64,000 nt of DNA from Coriaria nepalensis (lineage: Eukaryota > Streptophyta > Magnoliopsida > Cucurbitales > Coriariaceae). The DNA lies in assembly GCA_027186245.1 (NCBI GenBank), contig CP114485.1, forward strand, positions 1,302,001 through 1,366,000. Direction: 5' to 3'. The position numbers were made by a program, and so were the translations under genes. Positions within the stretch are counted from its first letter, which is position 1. Every line of letters starts with the position of its first letter. Shown here one piece after another: positions 1 to 11,381 of the stretch. The notes below the pieces were generated by a model. It saw only the letters and a list, made by a program, of their open reading frames with translations, did no database searches and had not been told where the DNA came from.

Positions 1-434
1 ATAGTTTAAATTTTTTAAAATAATCGGTAACTTAATATCATATCGTAATATAAAACTTGAGATTTTGTACTCAAATCATACTAACTCCGTTATTATTATT
101 TATACGTATTATATGCTTCTATTTAGACGTGTTTGTAATGTAAATATCTAATGGTTCGAATTTTTAATAGGGAGAATCATTAACTTAACAGTAGTAAACA
201 ATATTGTGTTGTATCTTTGGCAACGTAAGAAACGGATTCAAACAAGAACTAACATAAGGCCAACAAGAAGCTGATAAGCAACAACTGTAAGCAGAATCTA
301 GTAATCCCCGCTGTGGTTACTATAAACTAATAACCATAATAATAATTAATGTTACCATTTGTTGCTTACTTGCTTTCCATTCATTCACATGATCAAATCC
401 AACCTTAACAAGCACACTAAAACGTTCTTATGAC
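1..434. other. AT-rich upstream DNA, no gene seen
   Basis: No coding exon, RNA gene or recognisable repeat is visible. It precedes the receptor-kinase remnant and may hold its former promoter. Confidence 0.5.
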
Positions 435-860
435 ATGGGAAAGATAAATTGGTTACTTGTTCTTCTCCTGGTTCTTACTTTTCCTGAATCATTTTCACAG
501 GGTAATTAACCCTCTTAATTAATTACTTTGCTCTAATTATGTTATTTCCCTTAATCTCTCTTTAAAATTCGAAATACCACTACTCATACGTATAACACAC
601 CTACACATGGCAATGTTGTTTAATCCTCAGATACTAAGGACTGGATAAACATCGATTGTGGCATTGACGAAGTTCAGTTCGACGATCGGAATAGTCTACG
701 GGTGGGACCAGACACTGACTACATCCATCAAAACCAGCATTAATAAATTCGTCCACGGAGGTCACCACCAGGTGTTGAGGATCCCACGATTAATGTAACT
801 CTGGTCCCCACGGCCCCACTGATTCGTCCACTTTGCCACCATCCACAGGTGACAACCGAG
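435..860 (+). pseudogene. Malectin-like LRR receptor kinase remnant (LRR-I type)
   Basis: An ATG at 435 opens a clean signal peptide (MGKINWLLVLLLVLTFPESF) that runs to a GT donor at 503. After an acceptor ending at 630 the frame continues into DTKDWINIDCGI, the hallmark start of the extracellular malectin-like domain of LRR-I receptor kinases. In that family the first exon encodes just the signal peptide, as here. The reading then hits two consecutive stops near 741; a frame change of one base restores TSINKFV, so a small indel broke it. Beyond about 860 only doubtful scraps remain, and no LRR, transmembrane or kinase exon follows before the next gene. I infer a truncated, dead copy. The stop position depends on my exon join. 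Confidence 0.6.
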
Positions 861-1370
861 CCATTCAGATGCAAGGTGATTTTACCTTCTCTGTTGGATG
901 TGGTATGTTTATTTCTTTTTATTTATTTATTTATTTTACTCGAAAATGGGCCGGACTAATCCATTTCTAATTAGAATCATGAATAATTATTGGGGCCCGT
1001 TTTATCTTTGTATAATGGAAGCCCAATCCCATCATTTGAATGTGCGTATGCCGATGAATCTCATACTTGCTTATGACGAAAGTGAAACATGTTAGATAGT
1101 AAAATCATATAATATTCGTAAAGTAAGATTTGAGAAAATCTGTAGGTTTACCAAATCCAACGGTTTTGGTATCGACAATCCACACGTTCAAAACGTGCAG
1201 GTAGAGAGAGCTTTTGGAGTGTTCCCATATGAGCAAAGTTGACGCTATTCAGTCTTCTTCACCCAATTTATTTATTTATTTACATTTTTTCTGTGGAAGG
1301 TTTGTACACGCATTCACACTGGAGGACAGCGTTGATCGCTGTTTAATCAAAACTTCAACGACTTGATGTA

Positions 1371-2671
1371 GAACATTCCTATTGAACTTTATACGGTATA
1401 AATAATACGATAAAGTGACGTTTTAAATAGAATAATGTTATATTAATATATTTAATAAAATAATTTAATTTAATTACATTTTAACTATAAATTATACGAA
1501 GTTAATTTTTATAAAGTTAAATTATATAGAATATTTACAAAATTTTTTATGCTCAAATTTGTCGCGTAAAGAAATACGGTAACAACAGATTTTGTAGTCG
1601 TATGTTTAGACTAGTTGAGTTCACTTCTATGTTCCAATCAACACATGCAAAATAAAGAATATCAATGTGGTTATTCCGGGCGATGCCACTCTAATAATTA
1701 AGTTAGAAAGGGATAGAGTAAATTTGTTAGTAAATTTAGAATGAATCGTAGAATGTACTTTTTCCTACTCTCATCGAGATATATTTATACTGTTTGTATT
1801 TATTAAACAAATAAAGCATATTAATAGCTTTCGTTACTCGTTAATTGACGTCAACCTTAAGTTACGTTATGATTAATATCATTAATTCAATTATTAACAT
1901 TCATAATGTTCAAACGACTATTTACTTATCTAATCATTTAGGATGTCTCAACATCCTATCTTAGAGAATCGATATATTCTGTCATTATCTGACTTCATGC
2001 TTCAAATATTTCTTACGGTCCCAATAAGAATTTTGATCTCATCCCAATATTTAATGAAATTAAAAATAATGGTCATGTTTCGGTATCAAGACTACGGATC
2101 GAGATTGAAAACATAAACAGGACAAAAAATAAAAATAAATAAATTATAAAAACTTTTATTGTTAATTTATTAATTTGTTAGTGATATTTAAAAAAAAAAA
2201 TATTATATTAATTAATTAATAAAAAAATTTATCAAAAATTTCGATTCCGTACCAATTATAAAATATAAAATATAAAATATAAAAATAAAATAATAATTTT
2301 ATTTTCAGTATTAATATCCATTCAGGATCTGATCCGACGGAAAACTTCCCTCCCCTGATTTACGCACAGTCCAGGTGTAACAACAACAAAAACGCGTTTT
2401 CATCACTTTTTTTAATATATTTTTTTACGTTTTTTGTTTTTGTATTTTTCTTGCAGACAGCGACAACAGTTCTGTTCTTATAAGTAATAACCGAATCGAC
2501 TGTACTAAAATGGCAAACGTATATATTTATTTATTTAATAATATTAAAACTATAACTTTCCCATCTTACAGAGGAAAAAAAAGAAGAAGATAACTAATGA
2601 ACATAACAGCTAATAGAAACAAGCACGGAGCTTCTCTCTCCACTCAGTTTCTCTGCCATTGATGGGACCAA
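1371..2671. other. AT-rich intergenic DNA
   Basis: Very AT-rich with A and T runs, short TTTA and ATAAA repeats (for example near 2260-2300), and no open frame or family match. It separates the receptor remnant from the CURVY1-like gene and presumably includes the latter's promoter at its right end. Confidence 0.5.
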
Positions 2672-3043
2672 ATGATAATACTACGGAATAATTGTAAGAA
2701 GACTAATAATATTATAAGGAAAAAGGAAGGTACAACAACTCTCACCATTAGTCCTTTTTGTGTTGAAGGTGATCTCCTCTATCTCTATCTCTATCTCCTC
2801 CCTCTTCAATTTGTCCCCTCACCAACTTCAATCACCATCTCCATCTTCTTCCACTTCCTGTATTTTTTATACAAATTCTATGTATCTGTCTGGTGCAACC
2901 TTATACAAACTATTATAAAGTTTCTTTCTTTATTACTCTCTCTTGGACTGATTGTGATTTTAACTCCTCCTTCTTTCCTCTCCTCATCACACTACCATAC
3001 TATCACCTTTCTGGGTTTCCTTTTCCCAATTCCGATCATTATT

Positions 3044-5521
3044 ATGAGTTTTTCGGATTTTCATCTGCTTATCTTATTTTCATCTGCATTATCTTTCTTC
3101 TCCTTCTTCTCTGTTTCTTCAGGGTTCAATCCTGAAGATTCTTATCTAATAGATTGTGGCTCCTTGTCATACACAACAGTGGGGAATCGTGTATTCTCAT
3201 CAGATGAGACTTACTCCAAATTTCTCTTAGATGAGAAACCTCCAATCTTCATCAATACCAGCACTCTTTCAAATTCTTCAACACCCACCCTTTATTCAGA
3301 TCTGTTCAAAACTGCAAGGGTGCTTGATACAGCAACTAGTTACAGTTTCCCTATATCCAAACATGGCTGCCACTCTATCCGCCTCTACTTCCATCCCTTT
3401 TCTCATAAAAACTACACCTTGACCACTGCAACATTCTCTGTCTCTGCTCAAAACTTCACCCTCCTCAAAGATTACCGATTACAGTCTGGCTCTGTAATAA
3501 AGGAATATTCTTTGAACATAACTTCTGACACATTAGTCCTCACTTTCACTCCTTGGAACAACAATTCAATAGCATTCATCAATGCGTTAGAAGTCGTTTC
3601 AATCCCGGATAACATTTTTCCGGTCGATGTTCGGACTATTAGTCGACCGGGTAGTAACCTGAATCTACAAAACAGAGCAGTTGAGACGGCTATGAGAGTG
3701 AACATGGGAAACGTGACAGTTCTTCCTGAAAACGATGCTCTGTCACGCCTATGGATTCCGGATGGTATGTTTCTTACTCACTCTAACCTCGTAAAGTTTG
3801 TTTCGAATAAAAAAGCTGTCAATTTCAGTAGAGGCTTTCCAACGGAAGATGTTGCTCCTCTTTCCGTTTACTCTACGGCAACTAAGTTGTTCTCTGAACT
3901 CGACGAGAGGATTCTTGCCAATGTGACGTGGAGTTTCGACCTTGATCCCGGTTTTGACTATCTTGTCCGGTTTCATTTCTGTGACATTGTTAGTACTTCT
4001 CTCGGATCACTTTTCTTCAGTATTTTTGTCAACTCGTGGCTGGTTGACCAACATGTCGATCTTAGTAATTTGACTTCAAATACACTTGGTGCTCCATATT
4101 TCATGGATGTAATAACAAAAGTAGATGATGTGGGAAAGCTAAATGTAAGTGTGGGACCGTCTCGGTTGGGTAATCCTTACCCGAACGCCATTCTTAATGG
4201 GTTAGAGATCATGAAACTAAGTGATTCTTTGAACAGTCTTGATGGATCGGATCATAGTTTGGCCTTGAAGAAAAAGATCTCCAAGATGAAAGTTGGTCTT
4301 ATAATCAGTTTTTCGGTTGGAATAATTGTTGCATTTGTTATTGTTATTGCTTTGCTAGCCTTGTGCATAAGAAGGAGAAAGTTAGCATACATCGATAATG
4401 CTAATTGGCAAGAAGGTAAATTTTCGAAAAATGGAAAGGAAAGCAAGTACTCTATCTTTTCGAATCCAAACACGGGGTATCGTTTTCCGTTTTCCATGAT
4501 TCAAGAGGCTACTGATAACTTTAGTGAAAGTTTGATTATCGGGGTAGGCGGATTTGGGAAGGTTTATAAGGGAGTTTTAAGAAACAGCACGCAAGTGGCA
4601 ATTAAGAGGGGATCTTCGGAATCCAGGCAGGGTCATGTAGAGTTTTGGACCGAAATCGAAATGTTATCTCATTTCCGTCATAGGCATTTAGTATCTCTAA
4701 TCGGGTATTGTGACGAAAGGAAGGAAATGATCATAATTTATGAGTACATGGAGAATGGTAGCCTTAGAAACCATTTGTACGGTTTGGATCTTCCGAGGTT
4801 AAGTTGGAGGCAAAGGCTCGAGATATGCATTGGATCGGCTAGAGGGATTCATTATCTTCATACCGGTTCGGCGAAAGCTGTTATTCATCGTGATGTAAAA
4901 TCTGCAAACATTCTTCTAGATGAGAACTACATGGCTAAGGTTGCGGATTTCGGAATTTCGAAGGCATGCCCAGAAATTGACCAAACACATGTAAGCACAG
5001 CAGTGAAAGGGAGTTTCGGGTATTTAGATCCTGAGTATTTGACTAGACAGCAACTAACGGAAAAATCCGATGTGTACTCTTTTGGAGTGGTCTTGTTTGA
5101 AGTTGTTTGTGGTAGACCAGTTATTGACCCGTCTCTTCCTAGAGAACAGGTGAATTTGATTGAATGGGTTATGAAATGGAAGAGTAAGGACCGGTTAGAG
5201 GAGATTGTAGATCCCTTTCTTGAGGGGCAAGTAAAGTTAGGTTCGTTGAGGAAATTTGTGGAGATAGCCGATAAATGCTTGGCGGAATGTGGACTTGATC
5301 GGCCGGCGATGGGTGATGTTTTGTGGAATTTAGAGTGTGCATTTCAACTACATCAAGGGAATGAAAATCTGAATGATGTGGGCCCGTCTTCTTCTCGGGC
5401 GAGTGCGGTGAATCATTGGGAAAGCAGTGTGTCCCTCAGTACACAATCTAGCGTTGCAAGTGTAGATGGGGTTTCATTGAGTAAGGTGTTTGCTCAAATG
5501 GTGAGGGAAGATATGAGATAG
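3044..5521 (+). CDS. CVY1: CrRLK1L receptor-like kinase, CURVY1-like
   Basis: Intronless gene for an 825-residue plasma-membrane receptor kinase of the Catharanthus RLK1-like family (FERONIA/THESEUS group), which senses cell-wall or RALF-type signals. The open frame extends upstream to 2672, but that extension is low-complexity; the ATG at 3044 starts a hydrophobic signal peptide (MSFSDFHLLILFSSALSFF) followed by the malectin-like ectodomain (residues about 28-400, first motif DSYLIDCGS). A transmembrane helix lies near 415-440. The kinase has GVGGFGKVYKG at about 499, HRDVKSANILLD near 616 and a DFG motif near 633, so it should be active. The C-terminus ends SLSKVFAQMVRED. The kinase and tail resemble Arabidopsis CURVY1 (At2g39360) most, by recall. 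The N-terminal half is more diverged, so the exact ortholog is less sure than the family. Confidence 0.93.
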   Translation: MSFSDFHLLILFSSALSFFSFFSVSSGFNPEDSYLIDCGSLSYTTVGNRVFSSDETYSKFLLDEKPPIFINTSTLSNSSTPTLYSDLFKTARVLDTATSYSFPISKHGCHSIRLYFHPFSHKNYTLTTATFSVSAQNFTLLKDYRLQSGSVIKEYSLNITSDTLVLTFTPWNNNSIAFINALEVVSIPDNIFPVDVRTISRPGSNLNLQNRAVETAMRVNMGNVTVLPENDALSRLWIPDGMFLTHSNLVKFVSNKKAVNFSRGFPTEDVAPLSVYSTATKLFSELDERILANVTWSFDLDPGFDYLVRFHFCDIVSTSLGSLFFSIFVNSWLVDQHVDLSNLTSNTLGAPYFMDVITKVDDVGKLNVSVGPSRLGNPYPNAILNGLEIMKLSDSLNSLDGSDHSLALKKKISKMKVGLIISFSVGIIVAFVIVIALLALCIRRRKLAYIDNANWQEGKFSKNGKESKYSIFSNPNTGYRFPFSMIQEATDNFSESLIIGVGGFGKVYKGVLRNSTQVAIKRGSSESRQGHVEFWTEIEMLSHFRHRHLVSLIGYCDERKEMIIIYEYMENGSLRNHLYGLDLPRLSWRQRLEICIGSARGIHYLHTGSAKAVIHRDVKSANILLDENYMAKVADFGISKACPEIDQTHVSTAVKGSFGYLDPEYLTRQQLTEKSDVYSFGVVLFEVVCGRPVIDPSLPREQVNLIEWVMKWKSKDRLEEIVDPFLEGQVKLGSLRKFVEIADKCLAECGLDRPAMGDVLWNLECAFQLHQGNENLNDVGPSSSRASAVNHWESSVSLSTQSSVASVDGVSLSKVFAQMVREDMR

Positions 5522-7088
5522 ATTGAGAGAAAAAAAAAGGAAAACATTTACTTTTTTTGTTTTGTTTTGCACTGAACAAAATCAGTAGATTATATGTATA
5601 GGAATTAGGAAGTTAGTGAAGCCAGATTTGTTATTCGATTCATAGACCACCCTGAGTGTAATATAATGAATGCAACTTACAATGCTTTGTGTTCAACCCT
5701 TATCCACTTCCCTGTCTTTTCTGCATTGTAATGACTAATGACATGTCGTTTTATTTGCCGTGTAACCTGACGTATCGATTTCCTAGAGGTGCCCACAAGT
5801 TACAAGTTGATGTTTTGGCCTTGTGGGATGAATAGAATAAGTCAGATAAAACGATTTTGCAAAGTGGGAGAAAGTGGGTGTTATGTCTTTTTCCTTTTGT
5901 TAAACAAATTGTAATTCAATCTTTGTTTAAAAAGCCTTGATGAAATCCATGTGCAATAAGACAAGGAAAGTAGCAGAAGATGGTGTGGCCATTAAAAGGG
6001 CGACTGCCGACTGGAGAAAAAGGTGTTGACAATACGGTGAGATGCTTATGCAACTGATGATATCTCCCAATTTCCATGTTCAATTCATTATTTTAGGATT
6101 AATTTTGAACTGAATTTGGTTTGTTAGCTCTCAATTTGGTAAAATGGGAGTAGAAGCGGCCGGGTAGCCCATCTACACTAGCTGCCCAATCAGCGTACCA
6201 ATTGCACAAGCCATGTGCTATAGTCTCTACTGTTTCACTAATGTCTTTCAATTCTTCCCCCCTTTTCTGACGGCGAGAATAGTGCAATCCCATCAAAAAC
6301 AAGTCCTACTTACTTATTAGTTAGTATTACAGCAAGGAAAGGGTCAAAACGTGATGCATTTTACTGCCAACTTCTCATCAAACAGATTGAAGAGAGATTG
6401 TGGGAGAAACCCAACGCAATGCTTTCCGTTAATGTGAGATATATAACCCAAAACGGAAATGCACGTCTGCGTCTTGTAAAAAGTGATTTGCAGACCCAAG
6501 TCCAAAGAACAAGGAACATATATAATAATTATTATAACATGGAAATTGATGGAACTAGTTAAACACTCTCTGATTTCAAAGCTTGCCCCGCAGTAGATCA
6601 ACACCCATTACCAAATTTCTCACGTCGCCAAATGTGAACCCTGAAAATCCCACAAGCCACATGTCCTTTTCACCTCGATGCAAAAAGAGGAGTCAGAACC
6701 GAGGAATCACATTCACTTCATTGTTAATTTATTGTATTTCTGATATTTGTAGTAAGTAGTAGGTCACCTCTCTCGCACCTCCCTTTCCTTCTCCTTCTCA
6801 TATGCACAACCTCTCTCATTCAATGTCTCTGTTACCCCAATCTCTTCTTTATATCTATATATAGTAATCGCCATGTACAACCTCTCTCCCATTTAAAGAG
6901 CCGGCCTCGCCTTTTCATCTACCGGACCGACTACAACTTGCAGTACTGTCACTCTTATCACCATCTTTATTAATTGATCTTGAACAAGACAGTGTTCTAC
7001 ATTCAAACGCCGTTCCACATGCATAAGTTACTGTTATAGCCAGCTGCGAGATCGAAGTATTATACTACGTCAACGTTTTTGCAACCAT
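5522..7088. other. Intergenic: 3' end of kinase gene and ABCG promoter/5'UTR
   Basis: About the first 200 bases are presumably the kinase 3'UTR. No gene is visible in the middle. The right part is pyrimidine-rich and leads to the ABCG start. A short ATG-initiated frame at 7019-7039 (six codons and stop) lies just upstream of the main start and could act as a uORF if transcription begins above it. Confidence 0.5.
6850..6864 (+). promoter_or_regulatory. Possible TATA box of the ABCG gene
   Basis: A TATATCTATATATAG stretch follows a CT-rich patch about 225 bases before the ABCG start codon. Position and composition fit a plant core promoter, but no transcript start can be seen. Confidence 0.3.
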
Positions 7089-9290
7089 ATGGAACTCAGT
7101 GAATCACGACTCGCCAGTGAACGTGTGCCCTCCACTCTCGGCCGGCTACTGAAGCAAGTAGGGGATGCTCGGAAGGAAGCCATCGGAGACGGTGGTGAGA
7201 CCCCGGTGCACCACGTGCTCAACGTCGACGACACGAGCCTCGACCCGACATCTCTCCCGTTCATTCTCTCGTTTAACAATCTCACCTACAGCGTCAAGGT
7301 TCGCCGGAAAATGAGCTTCAGCGCGGCTTTTTTTTCTAGACGCCGGGAGAATATCCGAGCAGCTGATGAGACCGCAGGTGGCGAAGGATTGTTTAGGAAA
7401 ACCAAGAGGCTTCTTAACGACGTTTCCGGCGAAGCTCGTGATGGCGAGATCCTTGCCGTGCTCGGCGCTAGTGGATCCGGTAAGTCGACGTTGATCGACG
7501 CTTTGGCTAACCGAATCGCGAAGGGAAGCCTGAAAGGAACCGTTACGTTAAACGGCCAGGTGCTGGAATCGAGAATGCTGAAAGTGATCTCAGCTTACGT
7601 CATGCAAGACGATTTGTTATTCCCCATGCTAACGGTCGAAGAAACTCTTATGTTTGCTGCAGAGTTTCGGTTACCACGAGCTCTCTCTAAGTCGAAGAAG
7701 AAACTCAGAGTTCAAGCTCTAGTCGACCAGCTCGGTCTCGGGTACGCTGCTAAAACGATCATCGGGGACGAAGGCCACCGCGGAGTCTCCGGCGGTGAGA
7801 GACGACGAGTTTCAATCGGAATCGATATAATACACGACCCGATTATCCTCTTCCTCGACGAACCTACCTCTGGACTCGACTCGACCAGCGCTTTCATGGT
7901 TGTAAAAGTTCTGCAGAGAATCGCTCAGAGCGGAAGCATCGTCATCATGTCCGTTCATCAACCGAGTTCTCGGATCCTCGGATTACTAGACAGGTTGATA
8001 TTCTTATCTCGTGGACAAACCGTTTACAGTGGTTCGCCTAGGAATCTCCCTCAGTACTTCTCCGATTTCGGACGTCCGATACCGGAAAACGAGAACCGGA
8101 CGGAATTCGCTCTCGATCTAATCCGTGAGCTCGAATCGTCACCTGGAGGAACAAAAAGCCTCGTGGAGTTCAACAAGTCGTGGCAGAGTATGAAACAGAG
8201 CAGCATTAGAACTACTACACTTCTCTCTGATCTTGATCGACACGTCGGATTAACACTAAAAGAAGCTATCAGCGCAAGCATTTCGAGAGGAAAACTAGTC
8301 TCTGGAGCTACTAACATCGACGCAAGCCCAAATTCAATGGTGCCGCGATTTTCAAATCCGTTCTGGATCGAAATCGCCGTGCTGTCTAAGCGATCGATGA
8401 TGAATGCAAGAAGAATGCCTCAACTGTTCGGGATTCGATTAGCTGCGGTCGTGGTCACCGGATTCATTTTAGCGACGATGTTTTGGCGGCTAGATAATTC
8501 ACCGAAAGGTGTTCAAGAACGGTTAGGATTCTTCGTGTTTGCTACATCTACAATTTATTACACCTGTGCAGAAGCTCTCCCTGTGTTTCTTCAAGAACGG
8601 TATATCTTCATGAGAGAGACGGCTTATAACGCTTATCGAAGATCCTCTTACGTTCTTTCCCACTCGTTAGTGGCTCTACCGTCGCTGATTTTCCTCTCAA
8701 TAGCTTTTGCTGCCATAACTTTCTTCGCCGTGGGCCTCGACGGAGGGCTTTCGGGCTTTCTATTCTACACCCTCACCATCTTGGCTTCGTTTTGGGCCGG
8801 GAGCTCTTTCGTGACGTTTCTTTCCGGCGTGGTCCCGCATGTGATGCTCGGCTACACGATCGTGGTGGCTATTCTGGCCTATTTTCTTCTCTTCAGCGGT
8901 TTCTTCATTACCCGAAATCGGATCCCTCCTTATTGGATCTGGTTCCATTATCTATCTCTTGTCAAATACCCTTACGAAGGTTTTCTACAGAACGAATTCG
9001 TAAAGCAGAGCAAGTGTTTCGTAAAAGGCGTGCAGATTTTCGACAATGCGCCTCTTGGGGAGGTTTCCGAAGACATGAAGTTGAAGCTGCTGGAAAGCAT
9101 GAGCAATACGTTAGGGGTGAACATTACGAGCTCCACTTGCTTCACGACCGGAATGGATGTTTTGCAGACACAAGGGGTTACGGATCTCAGCAAGTGGAAT
9201 AGCTTGTTGGTCACGATAGCTTGGGGGTTCTTGTTCAGGATTTTGTTTTACTTGTCTTTGTTGATTGGAAGTAAGAACAAAAGGCGGTAA
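7089..9290 (+). CDS. ABCG half-size transporter (ABCG1/2/6/16/20 group)
   Basis: Intronless 733-residue ATP-binding cassette subfamily G half-transporter. Order is nucleotide-binding domain then membrane domain, the reverse order typical of ABCG. Visible motifs: Walker [10 protein letters not shown] (126-134), signature VSGGE (233-237), Walker B ILFLDEP (253-259) and H-loop His290. The C-terminal 330 residues hold several hydrophobic helices including the [16 protein letters not shown] region. Members of this intronless clade export suberin or pollen-wall lipid precursors and work as homo- or heterodimers; that role is family knowledge. The start codon matches the family N-terminus and precedes the conserved [14 protein letters not shown] segment. 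The coding sequence is distinctly more GC-rich than its surroundings, as expected for an intronless gene. Ortholog identity among ABCG1, 2, 6, 16 and 20 is unresolved. Confidence 0.95.
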   Translation: MELSESRLASERVPSTLGRLLKQVGDARKEAIGDGGETPVHHVLNVDDTSLDPTSLPFILSFNNLTYSVKVRRKMSFSAAFFSRRRENIRAADETAGGEGLFRKTKRLLNDVSGEARDGEILAVLGASGSGKSTLIDALANRIAKGSLKGTVTLNGQVLESRMLKVISAYVMQDDLLFPMLTVEETLMFAAEFRLPRALSKSKKKLRVQALVDQLGLGYAAKTIIGDEGHRGVSGGERRRVSIGIDIIHDPIILFLDEPTSGLDSTSAFMVVKVLQRIAQSGSIVIMSVHQPSSRILGLLDRLIFLSRGQTVYSGSPRNLPQYFSDFGRPIPENENRTEFALDLIRELESSPGGTKSLVEFNKSWQSMKQSSIRTTTLLSDLDRHVGLTLKEAISASISRGKLVSGATNIDASPNSMVPRFSNPFWIEIAVLSKRSMMNARRMPQLFGIRLAAVVVTGFILATMFWRLDNSPKGVQERLGFFVFATSTIYYTCAEALPVFLQERYIFMRETAYNAYRRSSYVLSHSLVALPSLIFLSIAFAAITFFAVGLDGGLSGFLFYTLTILASFWAGSSFVTFLSGVVPHVMLGYTIVVAILAYFLLFSGFFITRNRIPPYWIWFHYLSLVKYPYEGFLQNEFVKQSKCFVKGVQIFDNAPLGEVSEDMKLKLLESMSNTLGVNITSSTCFTTGMDVLQTQGVTDLSKWNSLLVTIAWGFLFRILFYLSLLIGSKNKRR

Positions 9291-10690
9291 GGTGATATGG
9301 CGGGAAAAGTTCTTCGAATTGGAATATTGGATCGTACTGGGTTTTTAATTATTTGTGCAAAATTTAAAACCTGTAACTTTATATTGGATCGTAGTGGGAA
9401 GATACCGTTTTTATTCAAACTTTATTTAAATTTTCGTCATTTTCCTATCAATGCAATTTTTTTATTTATTATAATGAAGGGAAAGGAAATTCAGTCGCCA
9501 TCATCCATAATTCATAAATTTTAATTCCTTTATTTAAACTTTATAAAATTTAAACAGGTCATGAGTTTTGCTTCTATCTATCCAGTCAAAATTTGTTAGA
9601 ATTATAAATAATAATAAAAAGATAAAAATAAATATATATAATATAAATGCTAATTTAAAAAAATAGTAAAATACACTTAATTTATTAGGATTTTTAATAA
9701 ATATAATATTTTTATGACTTTCTTAGAAACATTTTAATGTAATATTTTATTATAAACTTAAAATGAAAATAATAGAGAGAGTATTGTATTATAAGTATTT
9801 TTATTTTATCGTTTGATTGTTGTATCAAAAAAATAATTCATTTTATTTTTTATTTTCAACCATTTCACTATTTGATAATGAAAGAGAGACCTTATTAGGG
9901 ATGCACATTTTTAATCTGCTCTGATCGATCCAAGTCAGATCGATCGGATTTAATAAATATAACAAATTCAGTTAGACGATCTGATCGAATTATTAGGGAT
10001 GCGATTGAATCAGATATCCGACTGCCTTCTGAATTACCCTTTTGATTGGATTGGATCGGATCGATCGGATAATCTGACTGCCACTCAAATTACCCTTTTG
10101 ATCATATTTAAAAAAAAAAATCGGATCATCTGATCTGAATTCCGACCGATCCGGCCGAAATATTTGTAGTCGGATATAAAATTGGAAATGTTGGATGATC
10201 CGTAGGTCGGATACGAAAGTCGGATAAAGTTGGAAAGTTTTTGTGAGGATTGAGTAGGAATGCATTAGCCAAAAGTTTTCAATTCCCACCTATTACCTAC
10301 TATTCCTTTATCAATCACAATTTTCTATTTTTGCTATTTTAGAGAATAAAATTGATTCTTCAAAATAAATTATAGAAAACCAAATGATGAAATGAAAATC
10401 AAATCAATTAATACCCATTCTCATTTCCACACTTTCTATGAAACCAAACAACCCCTAATTCTAACGAATGAATGAACTATAATCTCTTTTGATGAGAAGT
10501 GGGCCTGAAGGCCGTGATTACCAATACAATGTAGTGATTTATTGGGCTAAGAAATTAATGGGCCCAAAAGATGAAGATACGTGGTTGCTGTTTTCCGTTA
10601 ACCATTCGCGCCGACTCTTGATCCTAGCGGTCCAGCCCGTGCTAAAAGTGGTTGGGGCCTTCGGGGCTATACTAGTACGGTAATTTCCGG
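9291..10690. other. Intergenic DNA with GATC-rich repeat patch
   Basis: The first few hundred bases are likely ABCG 3'UTR. Then AT-rich DNA, a GATC/CGGAT-rich patch at about 9910-10250, and the RS2Z promoter at the right edge. No coding exon is supported. Confidence 0.5.
9910..10250. repeat. GATC/CGGAT-rich degenerate repeat
   Basis: Short GATCGGAT-like words recur on both strands. A roughly 28-base unit (core AATTACCCTTTTGAT) is present twice, at about 10018-10045 and 10075-10103. This looks like a decayed non-coding repeat or small non-autonomous transposon, but I cannot assign a family. Confidence 0.4.
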
Positions 10691-10710
10691 AAAAACACAA
10701 TTTAGGGTTT
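10499..10710 (+). promoter_or_regulatory. Site II elements plus telo-box in the RS2Z promoter
   Basis: Three TGGGCY (site II) motifs occur at 10500, 10543 and 10559, followed by a telo-box (TTTAGGGTTT) at 10701-10710. This pairing is a known promoter architecture of growth and translation/RNA-processing genes, where TCP factors bind site II. The downstream gene is an SR splicing factor, which fits. Confidence 0.5.
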
Positions 10711-11381
10711 GATATTCTTAGCCAATTCCGGCGCGCCTCTGGTTCTCTCTCTCTCTCTCTCTCGCCTTTTCTCTGTGTCTGCGTAGCACTTGAATTTAAG
10801 GCTTAATCTTACAAACTTTGTGAAATTTTTTATAAGGTTCAACTGTCTTGTACAGTTTTATTACTTCGTTTAACTCGAAAGTTTTCGAATCTAGTGGATT
10901 TGGAGCAGGTATTAAAATTTTCAGCTTCTTGGTTGAATTAGATGGTTATCTTTTGTCGGAATTCATCTTTGATATGTTTGGAAGCTGAAGATATTATCTT
11001 TGACCGTACCTTGTTTGCTTTTTTATTTGCCCACCGCGTGCCTTCCTCTTCCTGTCCATACTTTTGCAGGATTGCATGACCTTTTGATCTATTGGGCAAC
11101 TAGTGGCAATTATATTGGCGTTTTTTTTTTCTTTCTCTACAAGGATTTCATCCCCTTTAATAATTTTTTTTTTGGTATTCAACATGCTATCTTGTTCATG
11201 GATATAAATTTCTTTATGAAATCCAAGGAAAATCTGTTATTGGCAGTTAATTCTGTAACTGAAACCAAAAAAATGCTTCACTCAATTTTAATGTCATATC
11301 AATACATATATTTGGCTTTCTTAATGTGTGAATGTTGTCTAAAAACACTTAACTTTGAGATGGGATTTAATTGCAGGAAAG

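Noticed and set aside
130..180. GGTTCGAAT word considered as a tRNA T-arm
   Set aside because: No cloverleaf or upstream A/B box arrangement could be folded around it. No tRNA gene was found elsewhere in the window.
2672..3043. Upstream in-frame extension of the CrRLK1L open frame
   Set aside because: The 124 extra codons are low-complexity 5'UTR-like sequence, and the ATG at 3044 gives a normal signal peptide and family length.
8760..9214. Several open frames in other frames of the ABCG gene
   Set aside because: They are shadows of a GC-rich intronless coding region with no family resemblance.
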